NCBI GenBank assembly: GCA_029240015.1 | Contig: JARBTU010000024.1 | Span: 1-12,181 of the forward strand | Reading direction: 5' to 3' | From: Oscillospiraceae bacterium | GTDB lineage: Bacteria > Bacillota > Clostridia > Oscillospirales > Ruminococcaceae | DNA length: 12,181 nucleotides | Shown: piece after piece, positions 1 through 7,249 of the stretch | Numbering within the stretch: the first letter of the stretch is position 1 | How the letters are laid out: each line of letters starts with the position of its first letter | Position numbers and translations under genes: made by a program | Notes under the pieces: generated by a model | Seen by the model: the letters and a program-made list of their open reading frames with translations, nothing else | What the model was told of the DNA's origin: nothing | Database searches by the model: none

Positions 1-544
1 GTGTGGGGGAATCGTGTACTCCATTAAAACAACGCTTAGCTCCATGATAACCATGCCGAACGTCGGGAACGAAGTCTAGTTTTTTACATATCTTTATGTC
101 CGCGAAGATTTGGTTGAGCTTTATGGTTTTTCTGAACTTGAAGAGCTTCATTGCTTTAAGATGCTCATTTCTGTTTCGGGTGTAGGCCCCAAAGCAGCGC
201 TTTCAATTTTATCGGACATCAACGCGCAGAAGTTTGCGCTTTGTGTTGCAACAGGTGATAGTAAGACTTTGACCAAATCCAAAGGAATTGGACTCAAGAT
301 AGCTCAAAGAATCGTTTTGGAACTGAAAGACAAGATTTCAAAAGAGCAAGTTGTGTCGGGCGTAATGGATCTCCCTTCGGATATTCATCTCAATGCAGGC
401 AATATGGCAGAAGCAGTCAGTGCGCTTGTCGTTTTGGGATATACACAGTCGGAAGCAACACAGGCGGTGGCTCAAGCCGACCCTTCCGCTTCGGTGGAAG
501 AAATGATTAAAATGGGGCTGAAGGCTCTTGCGAGTCGGAGGTAG
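1..544 (+). CDS. ruvA: Holliday junction branch migration protein RuvA, 5'-partial, interrupted by an in-frame TAG
   Basis: RuvA binds four-way Holliday junctions as a tetramer and loads the RuvB helicase. The reading frame with codons starting at position 2 gives CGGIVYSIKTTLSS, then VGNEV, a TAG at 77-79, and then FFTYLYVREDLVELYGF, so family-type sequence runs on both sides of the stop. Downstream are two helix-hairpin-helix motifs of domain II (SVSGVGPKAA near 170-200 and SKGIGLKIAQRI near 278-315). They are followed by a linker and the RuvB-binding domain III (AVSALVVLGYTQSEATQAV), ending in TAG at 542-544. About 180 codons are visible and about 20 N-terminal residues lie before the window, which matches the usual total near 200. 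The longest uninterrupted ORF begins at TTG 110, but it has no convincing Shine-Dalgarno and would lack the OB-fold domain I, so I do not regard it as the true start. Whether the gene is dead, read through or mis-sequenced is open. Identity is certain; functionality is not. Confidence 0.9.
77..79 (+). other. In-frame amber codon inside ruvA domain I
   Basis: The codons around this site read GTC TAG TTT. RuvA homologues have a variable, often Lys or Arg, residue between the Val of 'G-x-E-V' and the following hydrophobic 'xYTYL' strand. One base change from AAG (Lys) or CAG (Gln) would give TAG. There is no frameshift: the same frame encodes recognisable RuvA on each side. TAG is also the normal stop of ruvA, glmM and the CDP-alcohol phosphatidyltransferase gene here, so general reassignment of TAG is unlikely. 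Confidence 0.85.
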
Positions 545-552
545 TGTAACAG

Positions 553-1584
553 ATGTTTGACAAAGAGATGGATTTTGAAGACAGAATGACTGCGCCAGAA
601 TATACAAGCGAAGACGCGGATGTTGAGTTTTCTTTAAGACCGAAAACCCTTGGGGAATATATCGGGCAGGATAAGGCAAAAGAAAACCTTTCTATTTTTA
701 TTGAAGCGGCAAGGGCAAGAGGAGAATCTCTTGACCATGTTTTGCTGTATGGGCCTCCCGGACTTGGAAAGACAACACTGTCCAACATCATAGCCAATGA
801 AATGAACGTGAACCTCAGGATTACCTCGGGACCTGCAATCGAAAAGCCCGGAGATTTAGCGGCTTTGCTGACCAATTTAAGTCCCAACGATGTATTATTT
901 ATTGATGAGATCCACAGACTTTCCCGCGCGGTGGAGGAAGTTCTCTACCCCGCAATGGAAGACTATGCGCTCGATATTATTATAGGCAAAGGACCGTCGG
1001 CGAGGTCGATAAGGATTGACCTGCCTCAATTTACCCTTGTCGGAGCGACTACAAGGGCGGGGCAGCTGACTTCTCCTCTAAGAGACCGTTTTGGCGTTTT
1101 GTTAAGGCTGGAACTGTATACACATGAACAATTGTGTGATATAATTATGCGCAGTGCTGTGATTCTTAATATCAGCTGTGACAAAGAGGGCGCTTTGGAA
1201 CTTGCCAAAAGATCCAGAGGAACGCCGAGAATCGCGAACAGACTTTTAAAAAGAGTACGTGACTTCGCGCAGGTTCTGGGCAACGGCACGATTACAAAAG
1301 AAATCGTGGATGTGGCTTTGGATAAACTTGAAATTGATGATTTAGGGCTTGACAATGTTGACCGAAGGATGCTTAAGACCATTATCCGAAACTATAACGG
1401 AGGGCCTGTGGGGCTTGAAACGCTTGCGGCCGTTTTGGGAGAAGAATCGGTCACCCTTGAAGACGTTTATGAGCCATATTTAATGCAGCTTGGCTTTTTG
1501 TCACGAACACCCAGAGGACGGTGCGTGACTCCTCTTGCATATAAGCATATGGGGATGCAAAAGGACGGACAGCAAGTCTTTTAA
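553..1584 (+). CDS. ruvB: Holliday junction branch migration DNA helicase RuvB
   Basis: RuvB is the AAA+ ATPase that, as hexameric rings docked on RuvA, drives branch migration during recombinational repair. The 343 residues match the usual family length. Visible motifs are Walker A GPPGLGKT (67-74), Walker B VLFIDEIH (114-121), sensor 1 GATTRAG (164-170), the arginine-finger segment SPLRDRFG (R177), sensor 2 [11 protein letters not shown] (222-232), and a C-terminal winged-helix DNA-binding domain (about 266-335, including RTPRGR). The start is ATG 553, with GGAGG at 537-541 embedded in the last ruvA codons, a spacing of 11. An ATG at 568 also fits family N-termini but has a poorer ribosome site. 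RuvB follows ruvA after 8 bases, the usual ruvAB arrangement, and is itself intact. Confidence 0.98.
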   Translation: MFDKEMDFEDRMTAPEYTSEDADVEFSLRPKTLGEYIGQDKAKENLSIFIEAARARGESLDHVLLYGPPGLGKTTLSNIIANEMNVNLRITSGPAIEKPGDLAALLTNLSPNDVLFIDEIHRLSRAVEEVLYPAMEDYALDIIIGKGPSARSIRIDLPQFTLVGATTRAGQLTSPLRDRFGVLLRLELYTHEQLCDIIMRSAVILNISCDKEGALELAKRSRGTPRIANRLLKRVRDFAQVLGNGTITKEIVDVALDKLEIDDLGLDNVDRRMLKTIIRNYNGGPVGLETLAAVLGEESVTLEDVYEPYLMQLGFLSRTPRGRCVTPLAYKHMGMQKDGQQVF

Positions 1585-1620
1585 TGAGATAACAACTTAA
1601 TTTTGATATAAATATTTGAG

Positions 1621-1627
1621 AGGAAGG
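1621..1627 (+). promoter_or_regulatory. Ribosome binding site deciding the glmM start
   Basis: AGGAAGG lies 7 bases before ATG 1635. The in-frame GTG at 1629 is only one base downstream of this site, far too close, so ATG 1635 is chosen. It also gives the canonical N-terminus MGRLFGTDGARG. Confidence 0.75.
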
Positions 1628-1634
1628 TGTGCTG

Positions 1635-2984
1635 ATGGGAAGGCTTTTTGGAACAGACGGCGCACGGGGAGTTGCCAATACGGAACTGACCTGTGAAATG
1701 GCGATAAATATTGGGCGCGCAGCGGCGGTCGTGTTAACAAAACATACCAATCACAAACCTAAAATTGTGATAGGAAAAGATACAAGAATTTCTTCAGATA
1801 TGCTGGAGAGTGCGTTGGTCGCAGGGATATGCTCTGTGGGAGCCGATGTGGAGATTTTGGGGGTAGTTCCGACTCCTGCGGTTGCTTTTTTGGTTTCAAA
1901 ATATAACGCGGATGCGGGTGTGATGATTTCTGCATCACATAATCCGGTGGAATATAACGGAATCAAACTTTTCAGCTCAACGGGATATAAACTGTCTGAT
2001 GATATTGAAGAAGAAATAGAGGCGCTGATTCTGGATACGCCGGAACAAATCCCACTTAAATCAGGAACGGAAATCGGCTGTGTGAAAAGAAGCAAAACAG
2101 CGGTAAATGACTATGTAAAGCATATTATGTCCAGTATAGACGGCAACCTTGAGGGAATCAAAGTTGCGATAGACTGTGCCAACGGGAGCGCGAGCGCAAC
2201 AGCTGAAATGCTGTTCAAAGGATTGGGCGCTTTGCCTTTTATAATCAATGCCGAGCCGGATGGTACAAACATTAACGACAAATGCGGCTCCACCCACATG
2301 GAAGCAATTACGGAAGTGATGAAAAAGAATAAATGCCAGATAGGCGTTTCGTTTGACGGTGACGCCGACCGCTGTCTTGCAGTGGACGAAAACGGGAACC
2401 TTATTGACGGGGACAAAATGATTGCGATTTTTGCCAATCACCTTAAAAAACAGGGCAAACTCAGAAAAGATACGGCGGTTGTGACGGTGATGTCCAATCT
2501 TGGTTTTTTTCATTTTGCGGAGAAAAACGGAATCAACGCTATTTCCACAAAGGTGGGAGACCGCTATGTTCTGGAAGAGATGATTAAAAACGATTATATG
2601 ATAGGCGGAGAGCAATCAGGGCATATTATATTCAAAGATTACGCATCGACCGGGGACGGTCAGCTTTCCGCGGTTCAGCTGATGAGCATTATGAAGTCGG
2701 AAGGGAAGAAGATTTCTGCTATCTCCGACGTGATGGAGCGCTTCCCTCAAGTGATGGTGAATGTGACGATCGACAACGAAGGAAAGCAAAAGTTGGACTC
2801 AGACGAACATGTGAATGCTGTTATCAAGGAATGCTCAGACAGCTTGTGCAAAGACGGAAGAATATTGGTTCGTGCGTCGGGAACAGAGCCGCTTATTCGA
2901 GTGATGGTTGAAGGAAAAGATTTTGAGGTCATCAACCGATATGCGATTAAAATTGGTGAAGTCATTAAGGAGCGATTAGCTTAG
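1635..2984 (+). CDS. glmM: Phosphoglucosamine mutase GlmM
   Basis: GlmM interconverts glucosamine-6-phosphate and glucosamine-1-phosphate in the cytoplasm, feeding UDP-GlcNAc synthesis for peptidoglycan and other glycans. From ATG 1635 the protein has 449 residues, a normal length. It begins MGRLFGTDGARG and carries the active-site phosphoserine loop SASHNP (S101, codon 1935-1937), the Mg-binding loop DGDADR (241-246), the sugar-binding loop GGEQSGH (324-330) and the phosphate-binding loop RASGTEPLIRVM (413-424). All four domains of the alpha-D-phosphohexomutase fold are therefore present, and the loop wording fits GlmM rather than a phosphomannomutase. It lies 50 bases after ruvB, and its stop (TAG 2982-2984) is one base before the next start, suggesting translational coupling. 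Clostridial glmM often sits next to cdaA/ybbR or glmS; no such neighbour is seen here. Confidence 0.97.
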   Translation: MGRLFGTDGARGVANTELTCEMAINIGRAAAVVLTKHTNHKPKIVIGKDTRISSDMLESALVAGICSVGADVEILGVVPTPAVAFLVSKYNADAGVMISASHNPVEYNGIKLFSSTGYKLSDDIEEEIEALILDTPEQIPLKSGTEIGCVKRSKTAVNDYVKHIMSSIDGNLEGIKVAIDCANGSASATAEMLFKGLGALPFIINAEPDGTNINDKCGSTHMEAITEVMKKNKCQIGVSFDGDADRCLAVDENGNLIDGDKMIAIFANHLKKQGKLRKDTAVVTVMSNLGFFHFAEKNGINAISTKVGDRYVLEEMIKNDYMIGGEQSGHIIFKDYASTGDGQLSAVQLMSIMKSEGKKISAISDVMERFPQVMVNVTIDNEGKQKLDSDEHVNAVIKECSDSLCKDGRILVRASGTEPLIRVMVEGKDFEVINRYAIKIGEVIKERLA

Positions 2985-2985
2985 A

Positions 2986-3855
2986 ATGAGAGTAGCAAGC
3001 GACTGGAAGCAATATGAAATATTGGACACGTCTCAGGGAGAAAAGCTTGAAAAATGGGGCGATACTTTGCTGATACGTCCTGATCCGCAGATTATTTGGG
3101 ACACCAAAAGAGAAATCCCTGAGTGGACGCAGGCACATGCACACTATATCCGCTCCAGCAAGGGCGGCGGAAACTGGGAGCATTCAAAGAAGATAAAAGA
3201 TAGCTGGACGATTGAGTATAAAGAGCTTACTTTTAAGATTCAGCCTACAGGTTTTAAACATACGGGGCTTTTCCCCGAACAGGCTGTAAACTGGGATTTA
3301 TTTGAAAAAGAAATCAAACAAGCGGGGAGACCCATCCACGTACTGAACCTTTTTGCATATACAGGGGGCGCTACTTTGGCTTGTGCAAATGCAGGAGCCG
3401 AGGTTTGCCATGTGGATGCTTCAAAAGGAATGGTTTCGTGGGCGAGGGAAAACGCTGTTTTGTCAAAACTTGATGATAAACCCATTCGCTGGATCATTGA
3501 CGACTGTGAAAAGTTTGTTGCCAGAGAGATCAAACGCGGCAAAAGATACGATGTAGTGATTATGGATCCACCGTCATACGGAAGAGGTCCGTCAGGTGAG
3601 ATTTGGAAGCTTGAAGAACAAATTTATTCGCTTGTGTCGCTTTGCAGCAGGGTTTTGAGCGAACAGCCATTGATGTTCGTTTTAAACTCCTATACCACAG
3701 GGCTTTCGCCATCGGTTATGGCGTATCTTTTAAACGCAACGGTTCGCAAAAAGTTTGGCGGAAACGTTAGTGCGGATGAAATCGGATTGCCTGTGAAAGC
3801 CGCGGATTGCTATCTTCCATGTGGAAGCACGGCGATATGGAAAAGTTCAACTTAA
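2986..3855 (+). CDS. Class I SAM-dependent methyltransferase, RlmI/COG1092-like (probable rRNA methyltransferase)
   Basis: This 289-residue cytoplasmic protein is a Rossmann-fold methyltransferase. The SAM-binding motif I is NLFAYTGGATLACANAGA (121-138), followed by the acidic strand end VDAS (143-146), the motif III region IIDDCEKF (170-177) and catalytic motif IV DPPSYGRG (194-201). A roughly 90-residue N-terminal part (DWKQYEILDTSQGEKLEKWG, then RPDPQIIW) is typical of shorter COG1092 members and lacks the PUA domain found at the start of E. coli RlmI. By family the target is probably a 23S rRNA base, but which base and which atom cannot be read from sequence, so I give no gene symbol. The start is ATG 2986, one base after the glmM stop; AAGGAG at 2967-2972 lies 13 bases upstream inside glmM. 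It sits 15 bases before ecfA1, so it is probably co-transcribed. The class assignment is firm and the substrate is uncertain. Confidence 0.88.
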   Translation: MRVASDWKQYEILDTSQGEKLEKWGDTLLIRPDPQIIWDTKREIPEWTQAHAHYIRSSKGGGNWEHSKKIKDSWTIEYKELTFKIQPTGFKHTGLFPEQAVNWDLFEKEIKQAGRPIHVLNLFAYTGGATLACANAGAEVCHVDASKGMVSWARENAVLSKLDDKPIRWIIDDCEKFVAREIKRGKRYDVVIMDPPSYGRGPSGEIWKLEEQIYSLVSLCSRVLSEQPLMFVLNSYTTGLSPSVMAYLLNATVRKKFGGNVSADEIGLPVKAADCYLPCGSTAIWKSST

Positions 3856-3870
3856 AAAGGGATTTTTTAA

Positions 3871-4716
3871 ATGAATGAAATTATAAAAACCGAAAATCTC
3901 GTTTTCCAATATGAGGGGGAGAACAATTCAGATATCATGGTTCTTAACGGGATTAATATTCATATCAAAAAAGGCGAGTTTGTTGCAGTGCTTGGACACA
4001 ACGGTTCAGGAAAGTCCACACTGGCAAAGCATTTTAACGCCATACTGCTCCCCACAAAGGGAAACGTTTGTGTGGATGGAATTAACACCAGGCATGAAGA
4101 AAAGCTTTTTGATATCCGCCAAAAAGTAGGTATGGTTTTCCAAAATCCCGACAATCAGATTGTCGCAACCATCGTGGAGGAAGATGTAGCTTTCGGACCT
4201 GAGAATCTTGGGGTTGAGCCTTCCGAAATCCGAAAAAGAGTAGATGAAGCCTTGGAATCAGTCGATATGTATGAGTATCGCAGGCATGCTCCTCACCAAC
4301 TTTCGGGTGGTCAAAAGCAGCGAGTAGCCATAGCAGGTGTAGTCGCTATGCGTCCGGACTGTATCGTTTTGGACGAGCCAACCGCCATGCTTGACCCAAG
4401 AGGAAGAAAAGAGGTTTTAAAGACGATAAAAGAATTGAATGACACTTATGGTACCACGGTGGTATTAATTACGCATTATATGGACGAGGCAGTAAACGCT
4501 GACCGAGTTATTGTTATAGATAGTGGGGACATTTTGCTGGACGGAACACCAAAAGATGTTTTTTGTCAGGTAAAAGTTCTAAAAGATGCAGGGCTTGACG
4601 TCCCTCAGGTGACCGAGCTTGCTTATGAGCTGAGGAAATGCGGGCTCAACATCAATGTTGATGTCCTGACAGAGGATGAATGCGTGGAAGAGCTAACGAA
4701 GCTATTGGAGGAATAA
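3871..4716 (+). CDS. ecfA1: Energy-coupling factor transporter ATPase EcfA1
   Basis: This is one of the two ATPase subunits of a group II ECF transporter, which powers uptake of vitamins or metal ions by interchangeable S components. The 281 residues contain Walker [10 protein letters not shown] (42-50), the Q-loop (Q91, FQNPDNQ), the ABC signature LSGGQKQR (144-151), Walker B CIVLDEP (164-170) leading into the D-loop TAMLDP, and the switch histidine H202 (ITHYMDEA). The C-terminal extension of about 60 residues is typical of EcfA proteins. The start is ATG 3871, with AGGGA at 3858-3862 as ribosome site. It is followed by a second, distinct EcfA after two bases and by EcfT, so it is the first subunit (A1, CbiO1-like) by order. 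No S component such as BioY, RibU or ThiT is visible in the window. Confidence 0.96.
   Translation: MNEIIKTENLVFQYEGENNSDIMVLNGINIHIKKGEFVAVLGHNGSGKSTLAKHFNAILLPTKGNVCVDGINTRHEEKLFDIRQKVGMVFQNPDNQIVATIVEEDVAFGPENLGVEPSEIRKRVDEALESVDMYEYRRHAPHQLSGGQKQRVAIAGVVAMRPDCIVLDEPTAMLDPRGRKEVLKTIKELNDTYGTTVVLITHYMDEAVNADRVIVIDSGDILLDGTPKDVFCQVKVLKDAGLDVPQVTELAYELRKCGLNINVDVLTEDECVEELTKLLEE
4707..4711 (+). promoter_or_regulatory. Ribosome binding site deciding the ecfA2 TTG start
   Basis: GGAGG, inside the last ecfA1 codons, lies 7 bases before TTG 4719. The longer ORF opening at ATG 4680 has no such site and would add 13 residues that do not look like an EcfA2 N-terminus. TTG 4719 is therefore the likely start. 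Confidence 0.75.
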
Positions 4717-4718
4717 AA

Positions 4719-5591
4719 TTGCCGGCTATCATTAGAACCGAAGGATTAACGCATGTTTATAGCGAGGGAACTCCTTTTCGTAAGGTTGCCGTTGGCAATA
4801 TTAACCTCGAAATAGAACAAGGCGGATTTGTAGGCGTAATAGGACATACAGGTTCTGGAAAATCTACATTGATTCAGCATTTTAACGGACTCTTGAAACC
4901 AACGTCAGGAAAAATCTTTGTGGATGGTGTAGATATTTGGGAGAATAAGCAAGATATGAGGAAAGTCCGTTTTGATGTAGGGCTTGTTTTTCAATATCCT
5001 GAATATCAGCTTTTTGAAGAAACGGTTTATAAAGACATTGCCTTCGGTCCCAAAAATATGGGGCTTTCAGAAGATGAAGTAGATAAAAGAGTTCATGATG
5101 CCGTTCGTTTTGTTGGCGTTTCACAAGACCTTTTGGAGAAAAGTCCTTTTGAGCTTTCGGGCGGACAAAAAAGAAGGGTGGCGATAGCGGGTGTGATTGC
5201 GATGGAACCCAAGGTTCTTATTTTGGACGAGCCTACCGCCGGCCTTGACCCGAAGGGGAGAGATAAGATTTTATCTCAAATCAAAGAGTATCACGAACAA
5301 CAGCAAAATACGGTTTTGCTCGTTTCTCACAGCATGGAGGATGTTGCCAAATTTGCTTCGAGTGTTCTTGTGATGAACAATGCAGGCATTTATGCGCATG
5401 ACTCTATCCAGAACGTATTTTCACGGGTGGATGAACTTGAAAAGATGGGTCTTTCTGCTCCGCAGATTACAAAGGTTTTTTATAAGCTCAAGCAAAAAGG
5501 ATTCCCGGTGGATTCCGATGTTTTCAGTGTGAAGGATGCAAAAAACCAACTTCAAAAAATGCTATCGAGGGGAGATAGCGGGAAATGTTAA
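4719..5591 (+). CDS. ecfA2: Energy-coupling factor transporter ATPase EcfA2
   Basis: This is the second ATPase of the ECF module and pairs with EcfA1 as a heterodimer under EcfT. Starting at TTG 4719 it has 290 residues, close to the family length. It shows Walker A GHTGSGKST (42-50), the Q-loop (Q92, FQYPEYQLFE, the wording typical of EcfA2), signature LSGGQKRR (146-153), Walker B VLILDEP (166-172) with D-loop TAGLDP, and switch histidine H204 (VSHSMEDV). The Tyr-rich Q-loop and the insertion 'YSEGTPF' before Walker A distinguish it from EcfA1. Its last codons overlap the ecfT start by seven bases (ATG TTAA), so the two are probably translationally coupled. The start is two bases after the ecfA1 stop. 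Confidence 0.96.
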   Translation: MPAIIRTEGLTHVYSEGTPFRKVAVGNINLEIEQGGFVGVIGHTGSGKSTLIQHFNGLLKPTSGKIFVDGVDIWENKQDMRKVRFDVGLVFQYPEYQLFEETVYKDIAFGPKNMGLSEDEVDKRVHDAVRFVGVSQDLLEKSPFELSGGQKRRVAIAGVIAMEPKVLILDEPTAGLDPKGRDKILSQIKEYHEQQQNTVLLVSHSMEDVAKFASSVLVMNNAGIYAHDSIQNVFSRVDELEKMGLSAPQITKVFYKLKQKGFPVDSDVFSVKDAKNQLQKMLSRGDSGKC

Positions 5592-6400
5592 AAGATATTA
5601 CGATAGGACAGTATTTTCCGGGCGAGTCGTTCGTGCATAAACTGGACCCTAGAATGAAGATTGTGTTGACAATAGCATATGTCGTTATGCTCTTCCTCAC
5701 AAACAATGTGTATGGTTTTATTATTTCAGTCGGATTCTTGGTGTTGAGTTACAGCATTTCCAGGATTTCTTTTAAAATGATACTCAAAAGCCTCAAACCC
5801 ATTGTTCCAATCATTCTATTTACGGCAATTTTGAATCTCTTTTTCGTAAACGGAGACCCGCTTTTTAAGTGGTGGGTGATAAGTATTTCAGCACAGGGAG
5901 TGAAACTGGCGGTCTTTATGTCTCTAAGGGTGATTTTCCTTATTGCGGGAACTTCGCTTTTGACCTATACAACCTCTCCGATTGAGCTGACCGATGGGAT
6001 AGAACTTCTGCTTTCCCCATTAAAAAAGGTAAAGTTTCCAGTGCATGAGCTTGCAATGATGATGACCATTGCTTTGAGATTCATTCCAACGCTGATTGAA
6101 GAAACAGATAAAATTATGTCTGCTCAGAAAGCAAGGGGAGCCGATCTTGAATCGGGTGGAATCGTTCAAAGAGCAAAAGCTTTGATTCCAATATTGATTC
6201 CGTTGTTCATTTCTGCATTCAGGCGGGCGGAAGAGCTTGCCCTTGCGATGGAATGCCGCTGTTATCATGGCGATGAGGGAAGAACAAGGATGAAACAACT
6301 GCAATATTCTTGGCGGGATGCCTTCAGTTTCATTTTGATTTCAGTGTTAATTATTACAGTTATTTTAATAAATATGTTCATAAAAACAGGCAGTTTTTAA
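5585..6400 (+). CDS. ecfT: Energy-coupling factor transporter transmembrane protein EcfT
   Basis: EcfT is the membrane scaffold that links the EcfA1/EcfA2 ATPases to a substrate-binding S component. The 271 residues start with the usual soluble segment ITIGQYFPGESFVHKLDPRMK and have hydrophobic stretches near 27-60, 72-88, 107-127, 153-170, 200-211 and 245-266. The two coupling helices are visible: the first contains ARG (183-185, SAQKARGADLES) and the second the segment AMECRCYHGDEGRT (221-234). In the second motif Cys replaces the Ala usual before Arg-Cys-Tyr, a minor variation. The start is ATG 5585, with GAGGGGAG at 5567-5574 ten bases upstream, overlapping the end of ecfA2. This completes the energizing module. 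In many Firmicutes the same three genes lie with truA inside the ribosomal protein cluster; here truA follows but rplQ and rplM are absent. Confidence 0.96.
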   Translation: MLKDITIGQYFPGESFVHKLDPRMKIVLTIAYVVMLFLTNNVYGFIISVGFLVLSYSISRISFKMILKSLKPIVPIILFTAILNLFFVNGDPLFKWWVISISAQGVKLAVFMSLRVIFLIAGTSLLTYTTSPIELTDGIELLLSPLKKVKFPVHELAMMMTIALRFIPTLIEETDKIMSAQKARGADLESGGIVQRAKALIPILIPLFISAFRRAEELALAMECRCYHGDEGRTRMKQLQYSWRDAFSFILISVLIITVILINMFIKTGSF

Positions 6401-6415
6401 AAAATACGACGAATC

Positions 6416-6461
6416 TTATATTTGTAACCAAATTTTAATTGCAAATTCTTTACAAATATAA
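6416..6461. repeat. 46-nt quasi-palindrome with perfect 12-bp arms, operator-like
   Basis: TTATATTTGTAA (6416-6427) and TTACAAATATAA (6450-6461) are exact reverse complements, separated by 22 bases that continue the dyad imperfectly (18 of 23 positions pair across the whole 46 nt, plus one G-T). The right arm overlaps the TATAAT box at 6457-6462, so a dimeric repressor bound here would cover the promoter. There is no GC-rich stem and no T-run, so it is not a terminator. The span TTGTAA to TTACAA (6422-6455) is 34 nt, the same geometry as the E. coli BirA operator with TTGTAA/TTACAA ends. That resemblance is suggestive only. Confidence 0.6.
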
Positions 6462-6462
6462 T
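6434..6462 (+). promoter_or_regulatory. Candidate sigma-A promoter for the truA operon
   Basis: A perfect TATAAT (6457-6462) is preceded, with a 17-base spacer, by a weak -35-like TTTAAT (6434-6439, three of six matches). Transcription would start near 6469, leaving only a short leader before the truA ribosome site (GAGG 6471-6474), with no room for a riboswitch. The 81-base gap is the largest before the terminal region and divides the ecf genes from truA. The region is AT-rich, so a chance match is possible. Confidence 0.45.
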
Positions 6463-6481
6463 AACATAAAGAGGAATCCTA

Positions 6482-7216
6482 ATGAGAAATTTGCTCTTTA
6501 AGATGAGATATAAAGGAACTGGCTATCATGGTTTTCAATTTCAGAAAAATGCCTTAACCATCGAAGAAGTTCTTAAAAAAGCAATTAAAAGCATATTATT
6601 GACCGGAGTGAACATTACAGGCTGTTCCAGAACAGACACAGGTGTTCACGCAAACGAATATTATTTTAACATGATAACGGATACCAAGATTCCTGAAGAG
6701 AGTTTAATCAGAGCACTTAATACAAAAATTCCTGACGATATGGTGATTTTAGAATGCAGCGAGGTTTCTTTAGACTTTCATGCTCGTTATCATGCAAAAT
6801 CAAAAGAGTATGTATATAAAATATTAAACAGCAAGTTTAAGGACCCTTTTTTACAGGATTTAGCCCTTCGTTATACCTATTCTATGGATATGGGGCTTAT
6901 AGAAAAGGTTGCAGAAAAATTTGTCGGGCAACATGATTTTGCGGCTTTTTGCAGTTCAGGGAGCCAATCGGTCAACACAGTCAGGACGATTTATGATTTT
7001 GATGTTACAAAGAATGGTGACATAGTGGAGCTTACAATCAAGGGCAACGGCTTTTTGTACAATATGGTCAGAATCATAGTTGGGACTATTCTTTTTGTGA
7101 ATGAAGGTAAAATCGCTGTTGAAGAAATAGATGATATTATTAAAAATAAAGATAGACGTAAAGCAGGAAGAACCGCAAAAGCTTGCGGACTGTATCTGAA
7201 CAAAGTGGAGTATTAA
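6482..7216 (+). CDS. truA: tRNA pseudouridine(38-40) synthase TruA
   Basis: TruA converts uridines 38, 39 and 40 in the anticodon arm of many tRNAs to pseudouridine. The 244 residues match the family. The catalytic aspartate is D52 in the motif GCSRTDTGVHA (47-57), and the tyrosine and arginine-bearing segments expected of the fold are visible (FHARYHAKSKEYVYKI, then KGNGFLYNMVRIIVG, which is strongly conserved). The segment FAAFCSSGSQSVNTVRTI also matches TruA. The start is ATG 6482, with GAGG at 6471-6474 seven bases upstream. The gene lies after ecfT, as in many Firmicutes, but is separated from it by 81 bases holding the palindrome and promoter candidate, so it may head its own unit with the four genes downstream. 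Confidence 0.97.
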   Translation: MRNLLFKMRYKGTGYHGFQFQKNALTIEEVLKKAIKSILLTGVNITGCSRTDTGVHANEYYFNMITDTKIPEESLIRALNTKIPDDMVILECSEVSLDFHARYHAKSKEYVYKILNSKFKDPFLQDLALRYTYSMDMGLIEKVAEKFVGQHDFAAFCSSGSQSVNTVRTIYDFDVTKNGDIVELTIKGNGFLYNMVRIIVGTILFVNEGKIAVEEIDDIIKNKDRRKAGRTAKACGLYLNKVEY

Positions 7217-7249
7217 ATTTTTTTAGTATTCTTTTTGGTGGGAGAAAAA

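Noticed and set aside
110..544. Treating TTG 110 as the genuine start of a short RuvA
   Set aside because: There is no Shine-Dalgarno at a useful distance, and recognisable RuvA sequence continues in the same frame upstream through the TAG to the window edge.
1604..1612. Extended -10-like TGATATAAA before glmM
   Set aside because: No -35 partner is visible, and transcription would start almost on top of the glmM ribosome site. It is more likely a chance match in an AT-rich 50-base gap.
2061..2615. 184-codon minus-strand ORF opposite glmM
   Set aside because: It is antisense to an unbroken, motif-complete glmM, lacks a ribosome site, and its translation (His/Phe/Val-rich) matches no family I recognise. 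It is a shadow of codon bias, like the other minus-strand ORFs here.
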